NCBI GenBank assembly: GCA_964549495.1 | Contig: CAZJWJ010000065.1 | Coordinates: 1 to 29,924, forward strand | Direction: 5' to 3' | From: JACKBJ01 sp964549495 | Lineage (GTDB): Bacteria; Chloroflexota; Anaerolineae; Epilineales; Epilineaceae | Length of the DNA: 29,924 bases | Shown: positions 17,413-26,394 of the stretch, piece after piece | Layout: every line of letters starts with the position of its first letter | How positions within the stretch are numbered: the first letter of the stretch is position 1 | Position numbers and translations under genes: made by a program | The notes under the pieces: model-generated | Databases searched by the model: none | What the model saw: the letters and a program-made list of their open reading frames with translations, nothing else | Told to the model about the DNA's origin: nothing

Positions 17413-18636
17413 TTATCCGGTCTGCTCCGCGCCCGCCGGCGCCGCCGCCGGCGCGGCCGAGGCCGGCGCGCCCAGGATCACGCGCAAGCTCAGGGTCTCG
17501 CCGTAGCGGTCGACCGTCAGCTCGACCTCGTCGCCGGCGCGGTAGCGCCAGAGCTCGTCGTCCAGGGCCCGGTCGACGTTGATCGGGCGGTCGTTGACCG
17601 CCAGGATCACATCGCCCTCGCGCAGGCCGGCGCGCATGGCCGGCCCGTTGGGCAAGAGGCCGGTGACCGCCGCGCCCATGGCCCGGTCCAGGCCGCTGTC
17701 GCGGGCCACCTCGGGGCTGATGTCCACCGCCTCGATGCCCAGGTCGGCCCGCGGCTGGCCGTCGATCCACTCGTCGGCCAGGGCGCGTACCACGTTGGAG
17801 GGGATGGAGAAGCCGAAGCCCTCGACGTTGGAGCCGCCGCGCTGGTCGCGGCGCACGATCAGGGTGTTGAGCCCCACCACCTCGCCGCGCATGTTGACCA
17901 GCGGGCCGCCCGAGTTGCCGGTGTTGATGGCCGCGTCGGTCTGGATCAGCGGCACGTCGATGACGTCCACCTCGCGGTACTCGAAGGTGCGCAGGTCGAA
18001 GCCCGTCTCCTTGATGCGGCGGTTGAGGCCGGCGATGATGCCGGTGGTCACCGTGTTGAGGAAGTCCGTGCCCAAGGGGCTGCCGATGGCCAAAACGCGC
18101 ATGCCCGGCTCCAGGCTCGAGGAGTCGGCCAGGGGCGCTACGGCCGGCAGCTCGGTGCCGTCGGCCACCTTCAAGACCGCGATGTCGTAGTCGGCATTCC
18201 AGCGCAGCACCTCGGCCTCGGCGCGGCGGCCGTCGACGAAGACCACCTCGATAGCCGAGGCCTCGTGCACCACGTGGGCGTTGGTGGCGATGTAGCCGCG
18301 GGCGTCGAAGATGACGCCCGAGCCGGATTCGACCGGCACCAGCTTGATCGGCGCGAAGGGACCCTGGCGCGTGTAGCGCAGGTTCTGCACCGTCACCACC
18401 GCCGGCCGGGCCGCGCGGACCACCTCCAAGACCTCGTCCTCGGCCGTGGCCGCGGCCGTGCGCTCGGCGCCGCCCAGCGGGCTGCCGCCGCGGGGCGTGA
18501 TGGCGGCCGGCTCGGCCAGGCTGGCCTGGCGCTCGATGATCCACCAGGCGGTGGCGCCGCCGGCGGCCGCGCCGATGCCGGCCGCGGCCAGGGCGATGGC
18601 GCCCAGAAGGACTGCGATTCCAAGGGTTCGGTACAT
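17413..18636 (-). CDS. HtrA/DegP-type serine protease with PDZ domain
   Basis: The protein has 407 residues from ATG 18636, chosen for GAGGTG just upstream; a GTG at 18645 is less likely. One N-terminal transmembrane helix (about 5-35) would anchor it with the protease outside. The trypsin-like triad is complete: His121 (TNAHVV), Asp151 (DYDIAVLKV) and Ser242 (GNSGGPLV). One PDZ domain follows (about 290-395; AAVTGLLPNGPAMRAGLREG). It is an envelope quality-control protease. It follows the histidine kinase gene by 104 bases on the same strand, an arrangement like MprAB-PepD or CssRS-HtrA, which suggests it is made in response to envelope stress. Confidence 0.93.
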   Translation of the reverse strand: MYRTLGIAVLLGAIALAAAGIGAAAGGATAWWIIERQASLAEPAAITPRGGSPLGGAERTAAATAEDEVLEVVRAARPAVVTVQNLRYTRQGPFAPIKLVPVESGSGVIFDARGYIATNAHVVHEASAIEVVFVDGRRAEAEVLRWNADYDIAVLKVADGTELPAVAPLADSSSLEPGMRVLAIGSPLGTDFLNTVTTGIIAGLNRRIKETGFDLRTFEYREVDVIDVPLIQTDAAINTGNSGGPLVNMRGEVVGLNTLIVRRDQRGGSNVEGFGFSIPSNVVRALADEWIDGQPRADLGIEAVDISPEVARDSGLDRAMGAAVTGLLPNGPAMRAGLREGDVILAVNDRPINVDRALDDELWRYRAGDEVELTVDRYGETLSLRVILGAPASAAPAAAPAGAEQTG

Positions 18637-18740
18637 CGATCTCACCTCTGCAGGGACTCGTGCTTCGTCGATTTCAGGATGTCGCGGAGTTCAAGGATCT
18701 CATGACGTCGCCGGCTTCGAGAATCTGACGTCTGGCAGGC

Positions 18741-20342
18741 TCAGCCGGCCGCCGCCGTGAGCGGGAGGCCGACCGTGAAGGCCGTGCCGGCGCCCGGTCG
18801 GGAATCCACCTCGACCTTGCCGCCGTGGGCCCGCGCCACGGCCTGCACGATGGCCAGGCCCAGGCCGGCGCCGCCGCTGGCGCGGTGGCGGGCCTTGTCG
18901 ACGCGGTAGAAGCGGTCGAAGAGGAAGGGCAGGTCCTCGGCCGGGATGCCCGGCCCGTCGTCGGCCACGCGCAGGCGGGCACGATCGGCCTGACGATCGA
19001 GGCTCAGCCGGATGGTCGTGCCCTCGGGCGTGTGAGACAGGGCGTTGCCGACCAGGTTGAGCACCAGCTGCTTGAGCCGGTCGCGGTCGCCGCGGACCCA
19101 GGTCGGTCCTTCCGGTGCGTCCAGCTCGATCGCATGATGCTCGGCGCCGAGCACGCGGGCCTGCCGGCCCACCTCGCGCAGCAGGCTCGAGAGGTCGACC
19201 GGCTCTTGGGCCATGGCGCTCTGTTCCTCGTTGCGCGCCAACATCAAGAGGTCCTCGACCAGGCGGCTCATGCGCTCGGCCTCGCTCTGGATGGCGCCCA
19301 AGGCCTCCGGGTCCATGCGGCCGGTGTACTGCATCAGCTCGGCCTCGCCGCGGATGGTGGTCAGGGGCGTGCGCAACTCGTGCGAGACGTCGGACAGGAA
19401 GCGCCGCTGGCGGTCGAACATGCCCTCGATCTGGTCGAGCATGGCGTTGACCGTGGCCGCCAGCCGGCCCAACTCGTCGCGCGCGCCCTCGTCCGGCACG
19501 CGCTGGCTGAGGTCTTGCTCGTCGTGGATGCGCCGCGCAGTGCGCGTCAGGGCCGCGATGGGCCGCAGGGCCGCCTCGGAGAAAGCCGCGCCGACGAAGA
19601 GCGACATGGCCGTGGCGATCAGCGTACCCAGGGCCAGCACCCGGCGCAGGCGCTCGAGGGTATGGCGGTTGGTCTCCAGGGGCGTCAGGACCTCGACGAC
19701 GGCCCAGGGCCGGCCGTTGAGCATCACCGGCTGGCCGATCGAGTAGTAGGCGCCCAAGTCCCGCGTGGCCAGGGTCTGCCGATGGGCCTGGCCCGAGCGG
19801 GCCGCCTGCACCAGACCGCTGTAATCGATGGGGATGCGCTCCGGCGCGCTGAGCTTGTGGTCCAGGCTGGCGTCATTGCTGTCGACCAAGCGGCCCGAGG
19901 CATCGTAGAGCCGCACCGCCACGCCCTGCAGCAGCCAGTCGCCGGCGATGGTCTCCAGGCTGCCCCAGCGCTGGAGCAGCGAGACCTCGGCCGAGGTGAC
20001 GAAGGGCCCGCGGATGACCGCCTGCTCGACATCGATGGCCCGCCGCAGGCCGTCGACCACCTGATCGGCCTTGTCGAGGCTGCTCTGGTGGATGTCGCGG
20101 GTCAGGCTGTTGTCCAGGTACCAGTAGAAGAGCAGGCTGAAGGAGCCCAGCATCAGCGCCACCACGGCACCGAAGAAGATCGTCAGCTTCCAGCGCAGCA
20201 ACAGCGAGGGCAGACGCGGGCGCGGGACCGACCGCGATCGGCCACCGCTATCGCCCGCCTTCGCGGCCCGCTGCTCGGTTCGCTGCTCGGCGGCGGCAGC
20301 GCCGACGGCTGGCCCCGAGCGGGATCGCTCCAGCAAGCTCAC
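18741..20342 (-). CDS. Two-component sensor histidine kinase
   Basis: The protein has 533 residues from GTG 20342, which overlaps the response-regulator stop (GTGA). The order is a cytoplasmic Arg/Ser-rich tail, TM1 (about 53-76), an extracytoplasmic sensor of ~155 residues, TM2 (about 235-255), HAMP (about 256-310), HisKA with the phospho-acceptor His321 in SDVSHELRTPL, and HATPase_c with NLVGNALSHTPEG, DDGPGIP and GGAGLGLAIV. The sensor region has a double-CHE/Cache-like appearance, but no ligand can be named. With the OmpR-type regulator and HtrA it forms a likely envelope-stress circuit. Confidence 0.92.
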   Translation of the reverse strand: MSLLERSRSGPAVGAAAAEQRTEQRAAKAGDSGGRSRSVPRPRLPSLLLRWKLTIFFGAVVALMLGSFSLLFYWYLDNSLTRDIHQSSLDKADQVVDGLRRAIDVEQAVIRGPFVTSAEVSLLQRWGSLETIAGDWLLQGVAVRLYDASGRLVDSNDASLDHKLSAPERIPIDYSGLVQAARSGQAHRQTLATRDLGAYYSIGQPVMLNGRPWAVVEVLTPLETNRHTLERLRRVLALGTLIATAMSLFVGAAFSEAALRPIAALTRTARRIHDEQDLSQRVPDEGARDELGRLAATVNAMLDQIEGMFDRQRRFLSDVSHELRTPLTTIRGEAELMQYTGRMDPEALGAIQSEAERMSRLVEDLLMLARNEEQSAMAQEPVDLSSLLREVGRQARVLGAEHHAIELDAPEGPTWVRGDRDRLKQLVLNLVGNALSHTPEGTTIRLSLDRQADRARLRVADDGPGIPAEDLPFLFDRFYRVDKARHRASGGAGLGLAIVQAVARAHGGKVEVDSRPGAGTAFTVGLPLTAAAG

Positions 20343-21025
20343 GGATTGGGCTCGCGCAGGGCGTAGCCCACGCCGCGCACGGTATGGATCAGGCGCACCT
20401 CGTCCTCGGCCTCGAGCTTGGTGCGCAGGTAGCGCACGTAGACCTCGATGATGTTGCTCTCGCCGCCGAAGTCGTAGCCCCAGACCTCCTCGAAGATCTG
20501 GTCGCGGGTGAGCACCTGGCGCGGGTGGCGCATGAACATGAACAGCAGGTCGTATTCCTTGGCCGTCAGGTCGATGACCCGATCGCCGCGCCGCGCCTGC
20601 CGGGTACCGGTGTCCAGCTCCAGGTCCTCGAAGCTCAGCACCTCCGGTCCGTCGGGGCCGGGCTGGTGGCGGCGCAAGAGGGCCCGCACGCGGGCCATCA
20701 GCTCGTCGAAGGCAAAGGGCTTGACCATGTAGTCGTCGGCGCCGGCATCCAGGCCGGCCACCCGGTCGCTGATGGCCTCCTTGGCCGTCAGCATCAGGAT
20801 GGGCACCTCGCCGGCCGCCCGCAGGCGCCGGCAGACCTCGATGCCTTCCATCTCGGGCAGCATCCAATCCAGGATGACCAGATCGGGCATGCGCACGCGG
20901 GCCTTCTCCAGGCCCTCGCTGCCGCTGTGGGCCGTATCGGCCTCGTAGCCCTCGAAGATGAGGCCGCGGCGCAACATGCTGGCGATGCGCTCGTCGTCCT
21001 CGACGATCAGGATGTGCTCGGCCAT
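20339..21025 (-). CDS. OmpR/PhoB-family response regulator
   Basis: The protein has 228 residues. The receiver domain (1-120) has the acidic pair Glu9-Asp10-Asp11, the phosphorylation site Asp53 in VILDWMLPEMEG, and Lys in MVKPFAFDEL. The winged-helix DNA-binding domain (about 130-225) ends in the usual VRLIHTVRGVGYALRE. A -10 box TATAAT at 21078-21073 lies about 48 bases before the ATG. It is translationally coupled to the kinase gene and probably controls its own operon and htrA. Confidence 0.95.
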   Translation of the reverse strand: MAEHILIVEDDERIASMLRRGLIFEGYEADTAHSGSEGLEKARVRMPDLVILDWMLPEMEGIEVCRRLRAAGEVPILMLTAKEAISDRVAGLDAGADDYMVKPFAFDELMARVRALLRRHQPGPDGPEVLSFEDLELDTGTRQARRGDRVIDLTAKEYDLLFMFMRHPRQVLTRDQIFEEVWGYDFGGESNIIEVYVRYLRTKLEAEDEVRLIHTVRGVGYALREPNP

Positions 21026-21072
21026 GGCTGGCTTTCCTCGGCTGCGCTCGGACGGCTCGGGTTCTGGCTCCG

Positions 21073-21078
21073 ATTATA
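21073..21078 (-). promoter_or_regulatory. -10 box of the two-component operon
   Basis: A perfect TATAAT on the - strand sits about 48 bases upstream of the regulator ATG. The -35 is weak (TTCGAG-like), as is common for activator-dependent promoters. Confidence 0.5.
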
Positions 21079-21190
21079 TCGCAGCCCGCCGATGCTCGAA
21101 CCGCGGCCCCATCGGACCGCTCGACTCCGCAAGGCTAGGCCTGGCGGGTGAGGGGGGCATGAGACCTGCCTGATGGCTGGCTGGGGACTG

Positions 21191-22264
21191 CTACTTCGTC
21201 TTCTTGCTGAGCAGATAGACCAGGGCGCCGCCGACGATCAGGCTCAGGTAGCTGATGGCGCGGTAGAGGCCGGTCATGGCCAGGGCCGGCCCGGCCGCCA
21301 GGCCGCGCAGCTCCAGGGCCGCGGCCAGGATGGGCTCGAAGCCCAGGCCGCCCGGCGTCAGCGGGATGACCGTGATGAAGGCCTGCAGCAGGGCGAAGAA
21401 GACCACCAAGGGGATGGGCAGGGTCTGGCCCAAGGAGAGGCCGACCAACCAGAAGGCGGCGCCTTCGAAGGCCCAGGCGGCCAGGCTGAGGCCCAGGAGC
21501 CGGCCGAAGCGCTTGAAGGACAGAACCAGGGCGCCGGAGAAGCGCTGGTAGAGCTGGGCCAGGCGCCGGGGCATGCGCGGCTCCAGGCGCTGGCCGTAGC
21601 GGGCCAGGACGATCAGGGCCAGGATCATGGCCAGGGCGCCGGCTGCGCCCAGGACGAAGAGCTGCAGGAGCGCGCAGCCCAGATGCTCCAGCGAGGGCCG
21701 GCTGGCCAAACAGGCCCAGGCACCGCCGGCCGTGTCGGCCGCCAGCACGTCGCCGTAGGTCAAGAGCCCGGCGGTGACCATGAGGACCACCAGGACGATC
21801 AGGTCGAGGATGCGCTCGGCCACGATGGTGCCCATGCCGTGGGTCCAGCTCGAGCCGCCCTCGCGGCGCAGCAGCCAGCCGCGGTAGAGGTCGCCCAGCT
21901 TGGCCGGCACCAGGGCATTGGCGAACCAGGAGAGGTAGATGATCTCGGCCAGGTCGCGATTGCGCGGGATCTCCTCGGGCCGGCTGCCGGCATTGACCAG
22001 GAGCAGCCGCCAGCGCAGCGCGCGCACCGGAAAGTTGAGGTAGTAGGTGCCCAAGGCCGCCAGGAAGAGTAGCGGATCGGCGCTGGCCAGCTGACGGCCC
22101 GCCTCGCGCAGCTCCGCCGGGTCCTGGCGCGAGACGAAGAAGGCCAAGAGCAGGCCGGCCAGGAGCAGCGAGAGCAGGCTGCGACGGCTGGCCAGCCGCG
22201 AGCCCAGGGAGGGCGGGCGCTGGCCCATGGAGGTCGATTCGGGTCCACCTGGCGACAGGCTCAT
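21191..22264 (-). CDS. Flippase-like integral membrane protein (LPG synthase TM / UPF0104 family)
   Basis: The protein has 357 residues from ATG 22264, overlapping the upstream stop by four bases (ATGA). Several transmembrane helices and the family signature NALVPAKLGDLYRGWLLRRE, then the helix with ERILDLIVLVVL, and PLTPGGLGFEP near the C-terminus match the lysylphosphatidylglycerol-synthase-TM family without its catalytic domain. Stand-alone members are thought to move lipid-linked precursors across the membrane, which is an inference. Its coupling to an O-antigen-ligase-like gene points to surface-glycan work. Confidence 0.85.
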   Translation of the reverse strand: MSLSPGGPESTSMGQRPPSLGSRLASRRSLLSLLLAGLLLAFFVSRQDPAELREAGRQLASADPLLFLAALGTYYLNFPVRALRWRLLLVNAGSRPEEIPRNRDLAEIIYLSWFANALVPAKLGDLYRGWLLRREGGSSWTHGMGTIVAERILDLIVLVVLMVTAGLLTYGDVLAADTAGGAWACLASRPSLEHLGCALLQLFVLGAAGALAMILALIVLARYGQRLEPRMPRRLAQLYQRFSGALVLSFKRFGRLLGLSLAAWAFEGAAFWLVGLSLGQTLPIPLVVFFALLQAFITVIPLTPGGLGFEPILAAALELRGLAAGPALAMTGLYRAISYLSLIVGGALVYLLSKKTK

Positions 22265-23808
22265 CGTTCGCGCTCGTCGAAGCCCGCGGCCAGGGTCAGT
22301 CCGGCCAGCAGCCCCAGATGGACCGTCATCTCGTGCACGAAGAGGTTGTCCAGCAGGTTGTGGACCCCGGTGGCGACGAGGCTGCCGGCCAGCCCGAGCC
22401 CCAGCGCCGCCTGCAGGGGGCTTGCCGGCCACAGGCTGGCCCGCACCGCGACCCACAACAATGCCGCCCAGAGCAGCAGAAAGGCCGCCAGGCCCGGCAG
22501 GCCCGACTCGGCCAGGAAGTTCAGGTAGACGTTGTGGGCATGGCCCAGGGCCTCGCTCCAGCGCGGCAGGCGGAAGGCATCGTAGCGCAGCTCGTAATGC
22601 CCGGGCCCCTGGCCCGTCCAGGGCCGCTGGGCGAACATCCGCTGCGCCGCCTCCCAATGGGCGATGCGCTCGATGGTCGAGAAGTTGGCGTCGGTCACCT
22701 CGGCGTCGGCCACGCCCCAGACCTGCTCGGCCTGACCGATGCTGGCCAGGCGCGCCACGATCCCGCCCGGCAGCCGCTCCAAGGCGCCGGCCCAGAGCGC
22801 CAGCACCAGGGCCAGCGCGCCGGCCCAGGCCAGCCAGGCCGTCCGGCCCCGGCGCTCGGCGGTCCGCAGTCCGCCCAGTAGCCACAGCAGCCCCATCGCG
22901 ACGGCGCCGGCTGCCGCGGCCAGCCAGCCGCCCCGCGACCAGGAGAGGACCAGGGCCGAGCCGCAGGCGGCGAGGGTCAGGCTGGCCAATCCCACCAAGC
23001 CCACGCCGAGGCCGGCCGGCGAGCGCCGGCCAGGGCGACGCGTCTCGTCCAGCCTGGACAACAGGATGCCGACGGCCAGGGGCCAGACCCAGTTCATGTA
23101 ACCGGCGAAGGGGTTGGGCTGCCCGAAGCTGCCGTGGGCGCGGTAGATCCGGCCGCCCAGGGCGGCAAAGGCCTCGGGTCCGATGCGCTGGACGGCCATC
23201 CAGCCGCCCAGGAGGGCTTGGCCGCAGCCGGCGACGAGCAGCGCGATCACCAGGCCGCGCTGCCAGCCGGGCCGGCCGGCCAGCTCGGCGGCCAGGACCA
23301 GCGCCAGCGCCATGGCGATCCAGCGCGCCACCTCGAGGAAGGCGGCGCCCAGATCCGGGGCCCACCAGAGCGCGAGCAGCTGGCTGGCCAGAAAGAGACC
23401 CAGGCCCAGCTGCAGGCTGCTGGGAAGGGACCGCAGCCGTGGCGGCAGCGGGAGCCGACCGCGAAGAACCTCCGCCATCGACCAGGCCGAGGCGCTCGCG
23501 GCCAGGGCCAGCAAGGCCAGGCTGGGCAGCCCCGGCGGGCCGGGTAACAGGGTCCGCCCGAAGGGAACGCCGAGGGCGCCGAGCGCCAAGCCCAGCGCGG
23601 GCCAGCGGAGGATCAGGAGGCCGCCGGCGCCGGCCAGCAGCAGGAGCAGCGCGTTCGAGGGGGCCAAGGCCAAGAGCGCCGCGGCACCGGCCAGCGCTAG
23701 CCAGGTCCAGGGCGTGGCGACCGTCCAGGACCAGACGGCCGGCGGGGATGGTGGCCGTCGTGTGGACCGACCGGCTCGATCGACGGGGATCTCGAAGGCG
23801 CGCATCAT
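22261..23808 (-). CDS. O-antigen ligase family / Wzy-C-type membrane protein
   Basis: The protein has 515 residues with about ten or more transmembrane helices. The central loop has the family motif YRAHGSFGQPNPFAGYMNWV, and the later loop has GPGHYELRYDAFRLPRWSEA and AHNVYLNFLAESGLPGL, as in the Wzy_C/O-antigen ligase superfamily. The family transfers or polymerises lipid-linked glycans on the outer face of the membrane. In a possibly monoderm organism it is more likely an exopolysaccharide or glycoprotein-glycan enzyme than an LPS ligase. The start is ATG 23808 or 23805, without a clear ribosome site. Confidence 0.85.
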   Translation of the reverse strand: MMRAFEIPVDRAGRSTRRPPSPPAVWSWTVATPWTWLALAGAAALLALAPSNALLLLLAGAGGLLILRWPALGLALGALGVPFGRTLLPGPPGLPSLALLALAASASAWSMAEVLRGRLPLPPRLRSLPSSLQLGLGLFLASQLLALWWAPDLGAAFLEVARWIAMALALVLAAELAGRPGWQRGLVIALLVAGCGQALLGGWMAVQRIGPEAFAALGGRIYRAHGSFGQPNPFAGYMNWVWPLAVGILLSRLDETRRPGRRSPAGLGVGLVGLASLTLAACGSALVLSWSRGGWLAAAAGAVAMGLLWLLGGLRTAERRGRTAWLAWAGALALVLALWAGALERLPGGIVARLASIGQAEQVWGVADAEVTDANFSTIERIAHWEAAQRMFAQRPWTGQGPGHYELRYDAFRLPRWSEALGHAHNVYLNFLAESGLPGLAAFLLLWAALLWVAVRASLWPASPLQAALGLGLAGSLVATGVHNLLDNLFVHEMTVHLGLLAGLTLAAGFDERER

Positions 23809-24051
23809 CTCGGGGAGGATAGATCCGGGTGCCGGGCCTGGCCAGTCTCGTGGCCGTGTGGGACGCTGTCGAGGCCAAAGGGGATGCGGTCACGGCGGAC
23901 CGGGCTGCGAAGGCCGTCGCGGATCTTGCCCATCGCTGCGCCACAGGCGAAGATATCGCGGGCCGGCCGCGTCACAGTACCGGCCAGTCCGACCCCAGCG
24001 ATGGAGGTCGACATCGATCGCACCCGGATCCCAGTTCCAGGAGTCCAGACC
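23809..24051. other. Divergent intergenic region
   Basis: No gene is supported. Long open frames cross it on both strands because of GC bias. I found no near-consensus promoter on either strand. AGGAG at 24039-24043 is the ribosome site of the next + gene. Confidence 0.4.
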
Positions 24052-24681
24052 ATGCCCAGCTTCGACCCCTTCGAGCGCGTACGCCGCCTGCGCCGCTCCG
24101 CCGAGCAGCGCGGGGCCGGTGAGGCCGAAGGCCGCGTGCCGCCCGGACAGAGCCTGACGGCCAAGTTTCCGGTGCTGACCTACGGCCGCACGCCCAAGGT
24201 GAAGACCGAGGACTGGCGCCTGCGCGTCCGCGGCCTGGTCGAGCGGGAGATCGAGCTCGACTGGGAGGCCTTTCAGGCCCTGCCGCAGCAGAGCCAGACG
24301 GTGGACATCCACTGCGTCACGCGCTGGAGCAAGCTGGACACGACCTGGCGCGGGGTGCCCTTCGAGGAGATCCTGAATCTGGCTGGCCCCAAGCCCGAGG
24401 CCGACCACGTGATGATGCACTGTTACGGCGGCTATACCACCAACATGCGCCTGGACGAAATGCTCGAGGCCGACGTGATGGTAGCCCACGAGTACGAGGG
24501 CCAGCCGCTGGCGCGCGAGCATGGCGGGCCGGTGCGCGTGCTGGTGCCCAAGCTCTACTTCTGGAAGAGCGCCAAGTGGATCGAGTCCTTCGAGCTGATG
24601 CGCGGCAACCGCCCCGGCTTCTGGGAGACCCACGGCTACCACATGCACGGCGATCCCTGGACCGAGGAGCGCTTTGGTTGA
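24052..24681 (+). CDS. Sulfite oxidase-like molybdopterin oxidoreductase
   Basis: The protein has 209 residues from ATG 24052, set by AGGAG eight bases upstream. It is the compact, cytoplasmic sulfite-oxidase-fold form (YuiH type). The features are SLTAKFPVLTYGRTP, WRLRVRGLV, the molybdenum-ligating Cys88 in DIHCVTRWSK, and the C-terminal KSAKWIESFELM and PGFWETHGYHMHGDPW. No Tat signal peptide is seen. The physiological substrate of these proteins is not established. Confidence 0.92.
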   Translation: MPSFDPFERVRRLRRSAEQRGAGEAEGRVPPGQSLTAKFPVLTYGRTPKVKTEDWRLRVRGLVEREIELDWEAFQALPQQSQTVDIHCVTRWSKLDTTWRGVPFEEILNLAGPKPEADHVMMHCYGGYTTNMRLDEMLEADVMVAHEYEGQPLAREHGGPVRVLVPKLYFWKSAKWIESFELMRGNRPGFWETHGYHMHGDPWTEERFG

Positions 24682-24779
24682 TCGCTTCAGCTGGTCGCTT
24701 CGCGGCCACGCTAGGGCGCGGGTCGCCGGTGATCGGCGGCCGGCTCGGACCGGCGTCGGGCTGCGACGCTGCGACGAGT

Positions 24780-25583
24780 TCAGCTCGGCTCGGCGCGCTG
24801 GCGCAGGGCTTCGAAGAGCAGGACCGCCGCCGCGCTGGCCGCGTTGAGCGACTCGGCCCGGCCCGGCATGTCGATGCGCAGAGATCGAGTCGCACGCTCC
24901 CGCGCCTCGGGCGATGGGCCCTCGGCCTCGCCGCCGATGACCAGCAGGCCCGGCGGGCGCCAGTCGACTCGGGTATGCGCCCGCTCCCCGCCGGCATCGG
25001 CCAGCCAGACCTCCAGCGGCCGGCCGTGGCTCGCGGCCAGGCTCGCGAGCAGATCGTCGACCGCTGCCCAGTCCACCAGCTCCACCGGCAGGTGGAAGTG
25101 CGCGCCCATGGCCGCCCGGACCACCTTGGGGTTGCTCGGATCGACCGTGCCCGGGGTCAGCAGCAAGCGATCGACGCCCGCCGCCGCCGCGCTGCGCATC
25201 ATCGTGCCCAGGTTGCCCGGGTCGCGGATGCCGTCGAGCAGCAGCAAGAGGTCGGCGTCCTCGGGCGCGCTCGGTCGGGGGATGGTCTGGATGGCCAGGA
25301 TGCCCTGGGGTTCCTGTGTGTCGGCCGCCTGCGCCAGGAGATCGGGCGAGACCTCGATCAGCGGCGTGGGCGAGGCTTCGAGGGCGGCGCGCAGGCTGCG
25401 ACCGCGCTCGGTGCTATCGAGGTCCTCGCTGGCCAGGACGTAGTCGGGCGGGAAGCCAGCCTTCAGGGCCTCCTCGACCAGGCGCACCCCCTCCAGCAGC
25501 ATGCGTCCCTCTCGCTGGCGAAAGCGGCGGCGGGCCAAGCGCCTGGCATAGCGCAGGCGGGCGTTGCTGGGGCTGGTGATCAT
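24780..25583 (-). CDS. TrmH/SpoU-family RNA 2'-O-methyltransferase
   Basis: The protein has 267 residues. The N-terminal substrate-binding part (SPSNARLRYARRL... GRMLLEGVRLVEEAL, given in parts) is of the RlmB/TsnR-like type. The SPOUT knot motifs are present in order: IRDPGNLGTMMRSAAAAGV (motif 1), VIGGEAEGPS (motif 2) and MPGRAESLNAASAAAVLL (motif 3). It would methylate a ribose in rRNA with S-adenosylmethionine. It lies downstream of rplT after a terminator, a position seen in many genomes. Confidence 0.93.
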   Translation of the reverse strand: MITSPSNARLRYARRLARRRFRQREGRMLLEGVRLVEEALKAGFPPDYVLASEDLDSTERGRSLRAALEASPTPLIEVSPDLLAQAADTQEPQGILAIQTIPRPSAPEDADLLLLLDGIRDPGNLGTMMRSAAAAGVDRLLLTPGTVDPSNPKVVRAAMGAHFHLPVELVDWAAVDDLLASLAASHGRPLEVWLADAGGERAHTRVDWRPPGLLVIGGEAEGPSPEARERATRSLRIDMPGRAESLNAASAAAVLLFEALRQRAEPS

Positions 25584-25621
25584 CGCGGCGCCGGTGGGAT
25601 TCGGATCGGAAGGCTCGCGCT

Positions 25622-25644
25622 CGAATCGGGTCGCTCCCGATTCG
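25622..25644 (-). promoter_or_regulatory. Hairpin between rplT terminator and RNA methyltransferase gene
   Basis: The perfect 9-base arms CGAATCGGG and CCCGATTCG enclose a five-base loop, 39 bases before the methyltransferase ATG. It could be a second termination or processing site, or 5' UTR structure. No T-tract follows. Confidence 0.45.
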
Positions 25645-25665
25645 CGATCCGGTTCGCTGAAATGG

Positions 25666-25692
25666 AAAACGGGCGTCTCGGAAGACGCCCGT
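25666..25692 (-). terminator. Intrinsic terminator after rplT
   Basis: The perfect 10-base arms (ACGGGCGTCT and its complement, 25669-25678 and 25683-25692) enclose a four-base loop. Four T residues follow on the - strand. It ends the infC-rpmI-rplT unit. Confidence 0.85.
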
Positions 25693-25724
25693 CCATGATC
25701 ATCCTGTGACCTGACCGGCTCGGA

Positions 25725-26087
25725 TCAGGCGGCGGCCTGCGCCGAAGCGGCCATCTCGGCCAGGCTGCTGAAGCCCGCCGGGTCGCGCACCGCGATGTCG
25801 GCCAGGATCTTGCGATCGAGCTCGATGCCGGCCAGGGAGAGGCCGTGCATGAAGCTGCCGTAGCTCGAGCCGTTGGCCCGGGCCGCGGCGTTGATGCGCT
25901 GGATCCACAGGCGCCGGAAGTCGCGCTTGCGATTGCGGCGGTCGCGGTACTGGTAGGCGCGGGCCTTGAGCACCGACTCGTTGGCGCGCTTGAAGAGGCG
26001 ATGGCGGCCTTGGTTGTAGCCGCGGGCCTCCTTGAGGACCTTCTTGTGTCGGCGATGGGTCTGGGGACCCCCCTTGACGCGTGGCAT
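25725..26087 (-). CDS. rplT: 50S ribosomal protein L20
   Basis: The protein has 120 residues and the standard L20 sequence (MPRVKGGPQTHRRHKKVLK, then GRHRLFKRANESVLKA and RDFRRLWIQRINAAAR). L20 is an early 23S rRNA assembly protein. ATG 26087 has GGAGG seven bases upstream. The gene follows rpmI with a 17-base gap. L20 represses the infC-rpmI-rplT operon in E. coli and B. subtilis. Confidence 0.98.
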   Translation of the reverse strand: MPRVKGGPQTHRRHKKVLKEARGYNQGRHRLFKRANESVLKARAYQYRDRRNRKRDFRRLWIQRINAAARANGSSYGSFMHGLSLAGIELDRKILADIAVRDPAGFSSLAEMAASAQAAA

Positions 26088-26104
26088 CTCGTGGCCTCCT
26101 CAGA

Positions 26105-26311
26105 CTACTTCCACAGATAGGGGGCGAGCCGGCGCACGCGCTTGATGCTCGCCTTGTGGGTGACTTCCAGATACTCGTCGAAGAGCCGGCGCGTCCGCTT
26201 GGGCTTCTTGCGGCGCAGGTGGCTCTTGCCGATCTTGGTGCGCATCAGCTTGCCCGTCCCGGTCACCTTGAAGCGCTTGGCCGTGGACTTATGGGTCTTC
26301 ATCTTGGGCAT
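26105..26311 (-). CDS. rpmI: 50S ribosomal protein L35
   Basis: The protein has 68 residues: MPKMKTHKSTAKRFKVTGTG and HLRRKKPKRTRRL are typical of L35. GAGAGG lies nine bases before ATG 26311. It is the middle gene of the conserved infC-rpmI-rplT operon. Confidence 0.98.
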   Translation of the reverse strand: MPKMKTHKSTAKRFKVTGTGKLMRTKIGKSHLRRKKPKRTRRLFDEYLEVTHKASIKRVRRLAPYLWK

Positions 26312-26394
26312 CGAACTCTACCTCTCTCGGGTCGACCGGCCCGTGCCGGCGATCCGCGTCTCGTCCATTCCGTCAAGTCGATCTCGTCTGCCGT

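Noticed and set aside
22227..23822. 531-residue + strand frame opposite the O-antigen-ligase-like gene
   Set aside because: Arg/Pro/Gly-rich antisense frame typical of high-GC coding DNA; the - strand protein has clear membrane segments and family motifs.
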